DNA of 64,000 nt. It comes from Epinephelus fuscoguttatus. Lineage: Eukaryota > Chordata > Actinopteri > Perciformes > Serranidae. This document shows, in pieces, positions 36,348 through 50,100 of the stretch (positions are counted from its first letter, which is position 1; the number at the start of each line of letters is the position of its first letter). The stretch covers positions 18,725,379 through 18,789,378 of the forward strand of contig NC_064771.1 of assembly GCF_011397635.1 (NCBI RefSeq). Reading direction: 5' to 3'. The notes beneath the pieces were generated by a model. It saw only the letters and a list, made by a program, of their open reading frames with translations, was not told the DNA's origin and did not search any database. The position numbers and the translations under genes were made by a program.

Positions 36348-39300
36348 GTGAGACTTGCAGTGCACTGAGGGAGGAGTTCATGTAGCAAGTGCAACATTTT
36401 ACCTTAATTACTCTAAAATAAAGTCCGAGAGTAACGTCATGTTTAAGATGATGGCTTGTTAATATGTCGATGTTTTAATTTAGGGTAACGTGACATGACA
36501 GGTCAGAGCATGTTCAGATGGCTTTCATTTTAGGAATAACAACTTAAAATGCTCTATAGGCATATTATTACTTTTCTTTCCTTGTCGCCCTGAGCCCGAA
36601 CATTCATCACAACTGCAAGTATGAAGTCTGGTTACTGAAGAGCAGACCTGGAGGACAGGGGCGTAAATATGAACAGTGCAGTCCTGGGGCCTGTGGGGTT
36701 GGGGTGGAGGGGGCCACAGAGAGAGTGGACCCTCCAACAATGTGTTGGGCGGAGAACAGGCCCTTGCAAGTGATTCAGATTCACCGCCTTGGAAATACAC
36801 ATGTGTTTAACACTTTCCTGCCATATTATTATTCAAAGTTGCCAGCCACTGCCAGCATTTTGATTATATTCACTAATCTTTCAAGACCCACAGAATAATT
36901 TGTTCTATTAATATGTGAACAGTATGTACATGAAACTAAGGAAGAGACCCTCTGTTTTTAAACACACAAAAACATTTTATTCTGTCTTATTCCATTCTTT
37001 TTTTTATCAACATTGAATTTATGTATTTTCATAAAACAAAAACCATTTCAGACAAAAAGCTGAGGAAAATGCATTTTTGTCAAAGACAGTCATTTTATGT
37101 TTAAAATCAATTTCACATTTACATTTTTTGTTTTTTTTGTCATTTCCTTACGTCAGTTTGAAACATATAAATTAAAAATGATAATTATGCTAATAATTTG
37201 CTTTATATGCCCTCAAAAAAGCAAACCTATCTCCATCATGTTTTTTTTTTTTAAATTGTCAGTCGTAATTTGCATTAACATGACATGCTTATTCTGCAGT
37301 AATTATAAAAAATATAAATAAACTACAAAAAGGTTTAATTGATTAGTTGATTAATCAATTTAATCAATAATATATTATTTTATTTGGAATTTTTTGAAAT
37401 GTACTGATATAAAGTAATAATTTCTGGGTAATATATATGTTGATGTTGTCCAGTGTCTACATTTTGATCATGTGACAAGATGAGACGATATACAGTCGGG
37501 GTGGGCGATATGGCCATAAAATAATATCACAATATTTTGTGTATTTTGCCAATAACCATAGTCTTGACGATATGACAATTTAGTAATAATAATTTACTAT
37601 AACATTTAAGAAAATAGAATTGCAACAAGACAAATCATGGTTTTACAGTTTGCCTCCAAATATTCAGTAAAAGCTAAACAAAAACGATCTCTCATTTCTT
37701 TAGTTTGTAAACAACAACAGTAACTCCGAGTGAGATTCAGATTCTGTATACAATATTAATAGTTCATAAAAGAAGATCTAACACAAATTACACAATTAAA
37801 CAGCTCCCAATACAAAAAAGTACCCTGGGATCTATATATATGAATCAACAGGCAATTTCCTTCTCTTTTAGCAAAATCTTAAATGATTGAGTTGTTTTTT
37901 TTTCCACCTGGACCTTAATGCTCTGCCATTTCTCCTCTAATCATCACGCTGTAACCTGTGACAGGTTATTATGATACCAGAACTTTCACACATTCAAATA
38001 TATGTAGTTATTTGTCGAGACGTGAGCGTCACATAGGTTTACATTACCAAAGGTTTATGACAAAATGACTTTGTGACACCGACTCCTGTGTGCGCACGGA
38101 GAGAGAGGAAAGAGAGAGAGGCGCTGTGCTGCTGCCAGAGGAGCCGCTGAATGAGTTCTGTCTGAGCAGTAACTCACTGAAAGAGCCTGATAAGTCCGGG
38201 GCTGTTCATAAAACATTCAGGACGCCACTGTTTATTCCACACAGCTGCTCCTCTTTTTGAAACCACCGCAGAGTCGGTAATAATTTTGCTTTCAGCCATG
38301 CTTGTTGTTCCATGGGCAACAGTATGGTGTCAATATGCCAACAAGTCGAAATATTGAAATTGAAATATTGCCCATCAAAATAATGTACACTGGGGCCTGT
38401 CATAACTACCTTAGGCCACTGGTGGAGGAGGTATTCAGATCCTTTACTTAAGTAAAAGTACTAACACAACACCATAAAAATACTCTGTTACAAGTCCTGC
38501 ATCAAAAATGTTACTTACCTAAAAGTATGCAAATACATCAGGAAAATGTATTCAAATATTAAAAGTAAAATTATTGAAGGCAGAGAATTTTAAATCAGTT
38601 TAATAGATTAATTTAGGCTAATTAAAATAATTAAAAAGAAAAGCAGTAAGTCTCATTCTTGAGAAGCTGCAACCATGAAATGTTTTTGCATGAAAAATGA
38701 CAATTATCCAAACACTTGCCCATGAATTTTCTTGTCAACTGACTAATCGTTTCAGCTGCACTTGTAGATTTTCATAACATTCCTGTGCAAAAATCTTCAT
38801 TTGTAAAGTGGCTAGTAACTAAAGCTGTCAAATAATTGTAGTGCAGTAAAAAGTACATGAAATGAAAACATTCCTGTAATTTGTACTTTAGTACTGCACT
38901 TGAGTAAATGTACGTAGTTACATTTTACCACTGCTGAAAAGCCAAAGGTTTTATTTTATTTGAAATATTTTAAAATGATCTCCATTTATAAAAAGGCTCT
39001 TGGCAAAATCTGTGTGTTAGATATGGATCTTTTTCCACTGTGAGACATTTCCAAAATTACTTTACATTACAGTGGCAGCTAAATCCCCATTACCACACAG
39101 TGTTACGAGCATTATTTAAAGATAATACAAGTAGTGTAAGTGTTTTTTGTTTTGTTTTGTTTTTAATTAAATCGGGGGAAAAAAAGATTCAAATGTGGGA
39201 AACAGCTTGAGTTGAAATTACTGTGAGACAGAAGGTAAATGATCTCATGAAGCAGCCTCTCCTCAGTGTGAATTCCTTTTTATGGGTGGTAAAAATAGAA

Positions 39301-42300
39301 CTGTTAAAAAGAGCATGCACATTTGTAATTTTCTGGTTTTAGAGTTCCCCCTTGAGTTGGTTAGTTGTGTTATAGTGCAGACTGGCATACATTAGTTAGG
39401 CTCCCTCATACATCTCCAGCCTTATTTCCCCACATACTCCATCATGCCCTTTATGTTCCCTTGATGCCGGTTACTTAACCATTCCTCGATTTAATCAGAA
39501 CTCATGGGGTTGTCGAGCCTTTGCCCAGCAAGCCCAGCTTCTCTTGAATAATCTCTCACTGCACATTAGGAAGGCAAGTTCTGCTGATACAAATCCAAAG
39601 CTGAAACACATCTTTTTTTCTGTACATTATGATCTCTCCTAATTTCTTCAGCTGGGAACCCAATCACTGACTGGTTTCACCTCATTGATATGTAGGATAC
39701 CTCAATCCTGTTTCAGTTATACTGTCTGATCTCTGTTTTTTAAAATGACTAACTTTAACGATGTTCTTTTACCCACATTATTACCCATGTATATGTGTGT
39801 GTGAGTGTGTTTATTTTTACATGTAATACTAAGCTTGTCTGCTTTTCATGCCTCCACGCTGGCGACAAGCCCGGTTCTAGGCAGGCATATATGAGGGGGC
39901 AGTCATAAATGTGAAGGGGGCATCATGCTCCAGCGAATTTTTGCCATAGGTAGAGCTGACAAATAAAGGTCACTCGCTCACTCACTCACTCACTCACTCA
40001 CTCACTCACTCACTCATTCACTCACTCACTCACTCACTCGCAGGATGTGGGGACGCTGTGTGAGTGCCCTATAGAAGGTGTCACTGTGGTTTCAAATGTG
40101 CTCGCCGCTTGTTTTGTTGTTGATAACAGTGCTTTCTACATGGAATTGGGTTGTTGTTAGCTGTGTGTCCAACCCCCAACCTGAAGAAATGGACTGCACT
40201 TTGTCAGGCCTCTACCCTAAGACCTGTCCAACTTGGGTGTCTCACCTGAAGGCTAAGCTCCTGCTGGTATAGCTCTTAGGGTCACTGAGGCACGCAAACC
40301 CCCTGACCACAATAAGGTGGCAATCCCTCAGGGAGGAAAACTGAAAAATAAAACGAACAAAAAATAAAATAAAATTAAGAAAAAATAAAATAAAAATATC
40401 CTTCATCCAGGCACAACCAACATCTTAACATTTATCCTAATGGATAGCCATTAGGCATGTAGACATATGAAATAAATTTGAACCTAATAATTACAATAAC
40501 CTCACTATAGCCAGTATTTACCAAAGCTAGTCTTATAAAATAAACTTCTCAAACTAACAGAACTAACAAACACAACAGCTATAGGCTACAGCAGAACATT
40601 TTATACTTTTTGTTTTGTTTTGTTTTTTGTCTTTTTTTTTATTGGTTTTTTTTGGGAGGGGGGTTAGCAATTTAACAGATTTCTCGTCACTCTACTCTCC
40701 TTTGAGCTGCTGAAAGCTGCAGGAGTGAAAAGTTAAGCTTTGTAAAATTGCTGTGATTATCGAAAAACAAGGACAACATTTGTCCTCAGTATGTGACATG
40801 CAGCAGGCACTCATCTCTCACTGTGCTTGTGTGATTGAAGAAACGTTCGCACTGCTATATTTACTTTTGTTTTTTGTTGTTAACTATATATTAAGTATCT
40901 CACAACACGAGACGCTACAACGAGCTGTTTGTCTGTCCATATGGCCGTCCCATTCTTGTGAATGCAGTATCTCAAAAATGCCCTGAGAGAATTTTTTCAA
41001 ATTTGGCACAAACATCCACTTAGACTCAACAATAGACTGATTAGATCTTGGTGGTCATAGGTCAACAGTCAAGGTCACTGTGACCTCCTCTGTGTAATCA
41101 TTGTGAATGTGATATCTCAGCAACACCTTGGGAGAATTTTTTTAAATTTGGCACAAACGTCCACTTGGACTGAAGAATGAACTGATTAGATTTTGGTGGT
41201 AAAAGGTCAAAGTCACTGTGACCTAGTCTGTCTCATTCTTGTGAAAGCAATATCTCAAAAACATCATGATGCATTTTTTTTCTAATTTAGCACAAATGTA
41301 CACTTGAACTCGACAATAAACTGATTAAATTTTGGTGGTCAAAGGTCAAGGTCACTGTGACCTTGCATCTGTCTCATTCTCGTGAAAGTGATATCTCAAG
41401 AACACCTTGGTGCACTTTTTTCAAATGTGGCACAAACGTCCACGTGGACTCAAGAATGAACTGATTAGATTTTGGTGGTCAAAGGTCATGGACACTGGTT
41501 TTGGCCATAACTCAATAATTCATACGCTAATAACAACACAATTTTACACAAATGTCTATTAGGATAAAATGATGGAGTGATGACATTATACATCCAAAAG
41601 TTCAAAGATTGCACTGTGATATCATAATGTTCCGCAAAAACACTTTTTTCTGGCCATTACTCAATTTCAAAACTCAGGAACAGAAGGGGAGACATTTGGT
41701 CAGATACTGAACTGGTGACTCTTTTCACCTCGAAACTGGTGATTATTAAGATCTTCTGTGTTGCCAGGGGAGGATGTGTGTGAAGCATCCATGTTTTCGC
41801 AGACATGGATGTAAACTTGACTGGTTTTTACTGACTTTAAGAGGGTGAATAGACTCTGGGTGTTGTGTACTTTGTTGGTTACTGTTTCCGAGGATACTCG
41901 CCAGCCAGATTGAAAGTAAAAGCCAACCTCAGATTCACTCTTGTTTGGCATTTGGCCTTGCTCTATTTGCATCGTTTTGGCACTGTGTCCCTAGGATGCC
42001 TGCTGCTTGTTGCCTGGCACCTGCCTTATGAAGCCCTGACCTCACCTGAGTGCTGTAGGGGCACACGGCCATAAACATCCAGAACACAGAAAATAAGATG
42101 AAAAAAAGCAAATACAGGCAGAAAAGAGGCAGAGTTTTTCAGAAAAATATACTGCCACACACTTCTAGTGGGTTAGTAGTGATGACCTACAGGGATTACT
42201 TCTGTATGAGTCCAAACCTTGTTTTTCAAGACAATCCTGCATAGTCTATCTTTAAAAAAGTGAAGTTAACAGAGTGGTCATAGCCTCTTTTGTCCCAGCA

Positions 42301-44128
42301 GATCTGCTACAGTGGAGCACTATAAGGCAGCCATGTTGCTGAGTGGTGTCGGTGATGCTCTGGGATACAGGAACCAGCTGTGGGAGTACAACGAGTCAGG
42401 ACCAGCTATCCATCAGGTCAACATGAAAAGATGTGCTGAGTTTGTGATGAAGTTAAAACACTGCTAAAGGTGTATTTAACCTAAGATGTCTGCCCTTGTC
42501 TTTTCTGTCCTTGCAGGAGCTGAAGGAGCTTGGTGGTCTCAAGAACATCAAGGCCGAGCTCCCTGACTGGCCAGTGAGCGATGACACAGTTCTGCATCTG
42601 GCAACGGCTGAAGGACTGGCAACTGGTGAGGTCAAAATGACACACTCAAGCCATCTGCTTTCTCTTCTGCCCCTCCTTTGCTCGTTTTGTTTCAAACAAG
42701 GAGTTTATTGGATTGATCTGATTGTCGGCGTCGTTCTGATGAGGCCTCATCAGGCCATGCGCCACACCCTCCTCCTCATAACTAAAGGTTAAATCTAATT
42801 TTCCAGCCTCGCCTTGATTTGGTGCTCTATTACAGCTTGGCAGAAGTGGAAGGAAAATGGTAGAAATTCAACTTGACCTTTACTGTGATAAGACAAACAA
42901 CCAGCCTTGTTAACAGGTCCCTTACATCTTTAAAAAGTTAATAAGGACAGCGTCTGCAGTTTGAACAAGTTAGCTCTGTGTTTTCTCTCATAGGGAAGAC
43001 GGGGGAGGAGCTCATGCATGAGGTGGCAGCTCGATATGTGGAGGGGATGAAAGACATGGACGGGAGGAAACCAGGGCCTTCAAGCATTCTGGGTGAGATG
43101 AAGTCTTTATTTTTAAACTGCTGTACAGTTGTCATCCTCCTCTGAAATATAATGGAACTAGATGGCACTGAGCTTGTGCTGCTCAAAGTGCACAATAAAA
43201 ACAAACTGGAAAACTCAACAGTAATTTCTCTTTCCATAAATCCTTACCCGCTTACTCAAGATAATCCACAGACCTGTGTGTGAGCAGTTTCATGTAGGAA
43301 CTGTGACTTTAAATTTTCCACAGGTGTGAAAGTGAGCGTGAATGGTTGTCTGTCTCTGTGTCAGCCCTGTGATAGTCTGGTGACCTGTCCCATGCCAGCT
43401 GGGATAGGCTCCAGCCCCCCTGAGACTCCTATGAATGAATAAATGAATAATAATGTTGGGACGGCTGAGGCTCAGGAGGTAGAGCAGGCAACTAATTGGA
43501 AGATCAGTGGTTCAATCAGCGGCTCCTCTTGCCCAATTTACCTTGGGCAGTATCTTGCATTACTTGGGCAAGATACTGAACCCCAGATTGCTCCCAATGG
43601 CTGTGCCATTGATGTGTGAATGTGTGTGTGTGTGAATGGGTGAATACGAGTCATTGTGCTTTGAGTAGTTGAAAGACTCAAAAGGCATTATATATGTGTA
43701 GGTCCATTTACCAATAATTATAATAATAATAATATTGAAATTGAAACACCACTGAATTGATGGCATTGAAATATTTTACTTAGAAAGGTCTGTATCTGAA
43801 TTTATTTGCTGTGAATTAAAATATGAAATTTCTTGATTTGCAATTTCAAAAGCAGAATTTGAATATATTTTTTCAGTGTTCACAAATTTAAATCCACAAA
43901 TCCAGGTTTTCGAATTTAAAAAAACAAAAAATGTTTTTACTAGAATTTTTGGACCTGAATTTGACATCACATTTAAGCAACCTGGATCCACAACCACACA
44001 CGTCACGCTGTCCAGGCACCGCTGCGATACGAGTTAATCTGAGAGACAGTGGAGCACAAAGGCTCCGGAGAAGAAGCCGAGTTAGTGACATCCAGAATGG
44101 CCGGGTTAGCTAGATGCAGTAATAGGAT

Positions 44129-44168
<40 letters not shown>

Positions 44169-47100
44169 AGGAGAGAAGGGGCCCGGTGTATTATAGGGGG
44201 GTCCTCTGGCAGACTAGGCCTAAGTCAGCCTAACTAGGGGCTGGTACAGGGCAAGCCTGCACCAGCCCTAACTATAAGCTTTATCAAAGAGGAAAGTCTT
44301 AAGTCTAGTCTTAAATGTGGAGACGGTGTCTGCCTCCCGGACCGTAACAGGAAGATGATTCCACAGGAGAGGAGCCTGATAGCTGAAGGCTCTGACTCCT
44401 GATCTACTTTTGGAGACTTTAGGGACCACGAGTAACCCTGCGTTCTCAGAGCGCAGTGTTCTGGTGGGATAATATGGCACTATGAGCTCTTTAAGATATG
44501 ACGGAGCTTGACCATTTAGAGCTTTATAAGTTAACAGTAGGATTTTAAATTCAATTCTGGATTTTACAGGGAGCCAGTGCAGAGAAGCTAAAACAGGAGA
44601 GATATGATCGCGTTTATTAGTTCCTGTTAGTACACGTGCTGCTGCATTCTGAATTAGCTGGAGAGTTTTTAAGGACTTACTAGAGCTACCTGATAATAGA
44701 GAATTACAGTAATCCAGCCTTGAGGTAACAAAAGCGTGGACCAATTTTTCTGCATCTTTTCGGGTCAGGATAGGCCTAATTTTCGCAATATTACGCAGAT
44801 TAAAAAATGCAGTCCGTGAGGTTTGCTTTAAATGAGAATTAAAAGACAAATCTTGATCAAATATTACTCCGAGGTTTCTTACGGTAGTGGCAGGGGCCAG
44901 AGCAATGCCATCTAGAGAAACTATGTCATCAGATAAAGAGTCTCTGAGTTGTTTGGGGCCAAGAACAATAACTTCAGTTTTGTCTGAATTTAACATCAGG
45001 AAATTGGTGCTCATCCAAGTTTTTATGTCTTTAAGGCAGTTATGGAGTTTAGTTAATTGATTACTTTCTTCTGGCTTCATCGATAAATACAACTGAGTAT
45101 CATCTGCATAACAATGGAAATTTATAGAGTGATTTCTAATGATGTTACCTAAAGGAAGCATATATAGAATAAACAGGATTGGTCCGAGCACAGAACCTCA
45201 TGGAACTCCAAAACAAACTTTAGTACGTAAGGATGGTTCATTTAACGCCAACAAATTGAAAACGATCAGATAAATAAGATTTAAACCAGCTTAGTGCTGA
45301 ACCTTTTAAGCCAATTAAGTGATCCAGTCTCTGCAGTAGAATTTGATGGTCAATTGTGTCAAACGCCGCACTAAGATCTAATAAAACAAGTACAGAGACG
45401 AGTCCTTTGTCTGAAGCAATCAGAAGGTCATTTGTAATTTTAACTAGAGCTGTCTCAGTGCTATGATGCACTCTAAATCCTGACTGAAATTCCTCAAATA
45501 AATTATTATCCTGGAGAAAATCACACAGCTGGTCTGCGACTACTTTCTCAAGGATCTTTGACATAAAGGGAAGATTAGATATTGGTCTATAGTTGGCTAA
45601 CACCTCTGGATCCAGGGTGGGCTTTATTAGTAGAGGTTTAAGTACAGCTATCTTAAAAGACTGTGGTACATAGCCTGTTAATAAGGATATATTGATCATA
45701 TCTAATATATGAGTGTTAACTAAAGGAAAGACCTCCTTAAGTAGCCTAGTTGGGATGGGGTCTAAGAGACACGTTGATGATTTAGATGAAGAAATCACTG
45801 CAGTCAATTCTTGAAGAGAAATTGGGGAGAAGCAATCTAAATATATATTAGATTTTACAGCTGTGTTTGAGGTTAGATAGGTACTATCTAAGGGCAGGAG
45901 GTCATGAATTTTGCCTCTAATAGTTAGAATTTTGTCATTAAAAAAGCTCATAAAATCATTACTGCTAAGGGCTAAAGGAATACAAGGCTCAATAGAGCTT
46001 TGACTCTCAGTCAGCCTGGCTACAGTGCTGAAAAGAAACCTGGGGTTGTTCTTATTGTCTTCTATTAGAGCTGAGTAATAGTTTGCTCTGGCATTGCGGA
46101 GGCCCCTCTTATAAGTTTTGAGACTGTCTGTCCAGATTAAACGAGATTCTTCCAGTTTGGTTAATCGCCAATTCCTTTCAAATTTTCGCGATATTTGTTT
46201 TAACTTACGGGTTTGACAGTTATACCAAGGAGCGAACTTTCTTTGCTTTTTTAACTTCTTTTTAAGAGGAGCTACAGAGTCGAGCGTTGTTCGTAGCGAG
46301 CCTACGGTGCTATCAACAAAATGATCAATTCGGGAGAGGTTAAAGTCGGCACGGGAAACCTCTGTTACTGAAGGTATTGGTATTGAATTTAACGACGAAG
46401 TAATCTTTTCCTTAAGTTTGCTTGAATGCCAAGATTATCGTACACATGACTTACCGTGTTGGGACCACGAGCTCATGGGCAATACTCTCATTTGCTCTTT
46501 TAGGAGTCTCCCAGCTGAGGCCTGGAGAGGAAGGGGGGTACAGAGTGTCATATAATCCAGAGGGGACAGGCTGTGGAGCAGCCATGAGGTCCATGTGTAT
46601 TGGCCTCAGGTAAGATGTTTGTCCTGAAAATAAAAACATAATAACTCAGTCTAATCCTTTTGCATTCCAGCCTGAGCCATCCATGGGTTTGGTTATTAAT
46701 TTTTAATTGTCAATTACCTTGCAGTATTGCTTTCCTGAGGAGGTACAGGGCAACATAATGACAAACTGAGGGCAAAGTAGAGAAAAGGAAATATGTTACA
46801 AATTGATTTCGAGCTGAGTGGCACTGTGTTATCAATTCATATCTCTAAATGGCAGATGTTCCAGCAAATCAAGTCACCTCCCTGTTGTGCTAGAACTTAT
46901 TTTCATTTGTTTCTTGAAATGCATAGGTTTTTGTTGGTAACACACCTGGTGTTTGCAGTAATCTGCAGTGATATTTTATTTATATAGTGCATTAGTTTAC
47001 AAGTAAACTCAATGTGCTTTGCATGAAAATGCATTTGAAAGACACCCATCCACCCAGAGACAGTCAGGAACTAAGAATCACCCCTCGGACACACACATTT

Positions 47101-50100
47101 CAGTCAGGTCCACTTTAGTCAAAGAAAACTTTATTCCCATTAGCAGTATTATATTTGTATCATATTTACATTGCTACGTTTTGGGGCCTCTCTGTTTTTC
47201 CTAGGCCTACACAGAAAGCCTCTGCCATGGGCCTGCATGGAAAGCCTAAGGCCGAGAGAGCACACCTCTCCGCCCCTCCACGTGCAAACAAGGAAAGCTT
47301 GAAGCAGGGAGCGCAAACCTCCCTGCCCCTCCATGTGCCTACAGGGCCAGCATCAATAACAAACAGAAATGACATTGATTAGTCAGACAACATGAAAAGG
47401 AGAAGCTGGGGTGGAGGCAGGTTGCAAAGCTTGCAGATGAAGCAGCAACACATTTCTCCTTAAAACAAGTGTTTTTGATCAAGTTTTCAAGTCATCATCT
47501 TCACTTTGGATGATGAGGCTCAATAAAGTGAAAAAAAGAAGGTGGGGTGGTGTTAGTAAAAAAGCACTGTGCAGCTTGGTGTGGTTATCTGAGGACACGA
47601 AGAACACGTGACATTGAACATTTCACATCTAAATTCACAGTTGAGGCACGAAGCTGCTGCTCTTATCCTAAGTAATTTATAATAAATGCACTGGTGGAAT
47701 ATGTTTACATTCTCCGATCACTGAGCAGAAAATAACAAATAAGAGTTCAGGGTAAAAACATCAACCAGAACCAGAGAGAGACAAGAGACATGGTGTGGAG
47801 TCAATTAGAGCATGAAAAGAAGTAATTACTATAAACAGAACTTGTATCCAAATATAATATAATGCAGGAAACATATTTCTCAGCTGTTTAATGGACCTCA
47901 TTAGGTTTATGCAGAAACCTTCAGGTACATCTCCATAATAATAACTGCTGATAAGGACTTTAATACTTTGTCCCCGCCAGGTATCCAAAGCCTGACCAGC
48001 TGTTGTCATTGGTGGCGGTTGCTGTGGAGACAGGCAGAATGACCCATCCTCACCCCACTGGTTTTCTAGGAGCCGTCGCATCGGCCCTTTTTACTGCGTA
48101 CTCCGTCCAGCGCAGGCCAATCACAACTTGGGGTCTAGGCCTGATTAATGAAGCCTGTCCAATAGCAAAGAACTTTGTTCAGAGTCGAGGCTACGCCGTG
48201 GAGGAGACGGAGAGAGACTGGAACTACTTCTGTGACAAGTGGCAGTGGTAAGAGTTGCTGGAGTGAGCCTTTGTTAGGCTGCCATGCTTTATTAAAATTA
48301 GGTTTTCAACATGAACGACTTCATATGAACCTATTACGTCTCAAGGTTAAAAGATGTTGACATGGGATTTGTACTGAAATGTCGCAGGTTTGGTTCAATT
48401 CAGAAGCACAGAGCTCTTGAAAATGTCTCACCTTTGTTTACAGGTACCTAGATTTGAGGGGACTCTCTCATGGGGTGGGGCCTGTGATTTGGCCCTCCTC
48501 TTACGGCCCAGCTGAGAGAGATGAAGTCTACAAGACCTTCAGCCTGTCAGGTTGGGCGGGACGCAGCGGCCACGACGCTCCAATGATAGCACTGGATGCC
48601 CTGCTGGGGGCGGGTTCAGACTGGGAGGAACTGATGAGCAGAGCAGGCTTCCATGGAGGTCAGAGATTCAACCAACAAAATGTCTTTTTGGATGGTCTTA
48701 TCAATCTCATAGGCTGAAGAACAGTATTGCCCCAACTTTAATACTACCAAACCTTTACAGAATCTCAAACATCTCCAGTTTTAGCTTAATGGTTTTGAGT
48801 TTTCAATTTAAAACCCACATGTAACCATCCCAGGCCTTTCTAAATGTAACCTTTTAGAATAAAGCCTGGTCTTTCACCTAAACACAGCCTTCTGGTTTAA
48901 CTTGAATCACAGTAAAAATCATAAATTCATAATTTCTCATCATTTAGCATTTTTCCAAACTCTCCTCTTGGTTTAAAGGGAGATGTTTTTTATCTGAAGT
49001 CAGGGAATTCCTGCTAAGACAGGCCATATGTACTGATGGTCTAAACTGTAATTAATCCTCATTTGTCATTGTCTTGAGAACAGAAACAGCTTTGTGGACG
49101 CGCTACAAATGAATTGTAAAGGAAACTTCTTTCATACATAAGTTAGTAAGCAGGTAGTCTTTACCACAAAGGCCGACATGAAAAAAAGTCATAGTGTGAT
49201 ATGTCATAAAATTTTATATAAGACATAATACAGTATGTTATTAAAAAGGTCACATGGAGAGTCATAGTACAATATGTTATTAAAAACACCAGTAAGTCAT
49301 AGTATAGTATGTCATCAAAAATAAAATAAAAAAAAAGTCATTGTATGGTATGTCGTCAGAAATTTCATAAAAAAGTCATAATATAACATGTCGTCAAAAA
49401 TATCACAAAAAAGTCATAGTATGGTATGTCACCAAAAATATCACCAGTGTCATAGTATAGCATGTCATTCAAAATATCACAAAAAAGTCATAGTATAGCA
49501 TGTCGTTCAAAATATCACAAAAAAAGTCATAGTATAGCATGTTGTCAAAAATATCACAAAAATGTCATAGTATAGCATGTCGTTCAAAATATCACAAAAA
49601 AGTCATAGTATAGCATGTTGTCAAAAATATCACAAAAATGTCATAGTATAGCATGTCGTTCAAAATATCACAAAAAAGTCATATTATAGCATGTCGTTCA
49701 AAACTGCATAAAAAGTCATAGTATAGCATGTCGTTCAAAATATCACAAAAAAAGTCATAGTATAGCATGTTGTCAAAAATATCACAAAAATGTCATAGTA
49801 TAGCATGTCATTCAAAATATCACAAAAAAGTCATATTATAGCATGTTGTTCAAAACTGCATAAAAAGTCATAGTACAGCATGTCGTTCAAAACTGCATAA
49901 AAAGTCATAGTATAGCATGTCGTTCAAAATATCACAAAAAAGTCATATTATAGCATGTCGTTCAAAACTGCATAAAAAGTCATAGTATAGCATGTCGTTC
50001 AAAATATCACAAAAAAAGTCATAGTATAGCATGTCGTCAAAAATATCACAAAAATGTCATAGTATAGCATGTCATTCAAAATATCACAAAAAAAGTCATA

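Larger units (their letters stand above)
40945..41640. repeat. Tandem ~120-140-bp repeat with nuclear-receptor-type motifs (adprh intron 1)
   Basis: Four to five imperfect copies of ATCTCAAxAACxxCxTGxxG, TTTGGCACAAACGTCCACTT, CTGATTAGATTTTGGTGGTC, AAAGGTCAAGGTCACTGTGA. It is a dispersed fish repeat by recognition. Includes palindromes AGGTCACTGTGACCT at 41072-41086 and 41349-41363. Confidence 0.85.
36348..42301 (+). other. adprh: adprh intron 1 (about 6 kb)
   Basis: Bounded by GTGAGA and cccagcag. Its content is mostly mobile DNA: 37498-38395, 38415-38936, the CACT array and the nuclear-receptor-motif tandem repeat. No internal exon seen. Confidence 0.6.
44230..46440 (-). mobile_element. L2/CR1-type non-LTR retrotransposon, 5'-truncated, in adprh intron 4
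   Basis: A minus-strand reverse transcriptase runs from a linker region near 46400 to the C-terminus at 44268. Motifs: [29 protein letters not shown], the FYADD-box region ([13 protein letters not shown]), [18 protein letters not shown]. The endonuclease domain is absent (5' truncation about 65 bp from adprh exon 5). It lies antisense to adprh. Confidence 0.88.

Noticed and set aside
42938..43237. Minus-strand frame overlapping adprh exon 4
   Set aside because: It is the antisense shadow of a confirmed exon plus intron sequence.
43456..43560. Functional tRNA gene
   Set aside because: Only a weak tRNA-like start and degenerate B-box; no cloverleaf with acceptor pairing.
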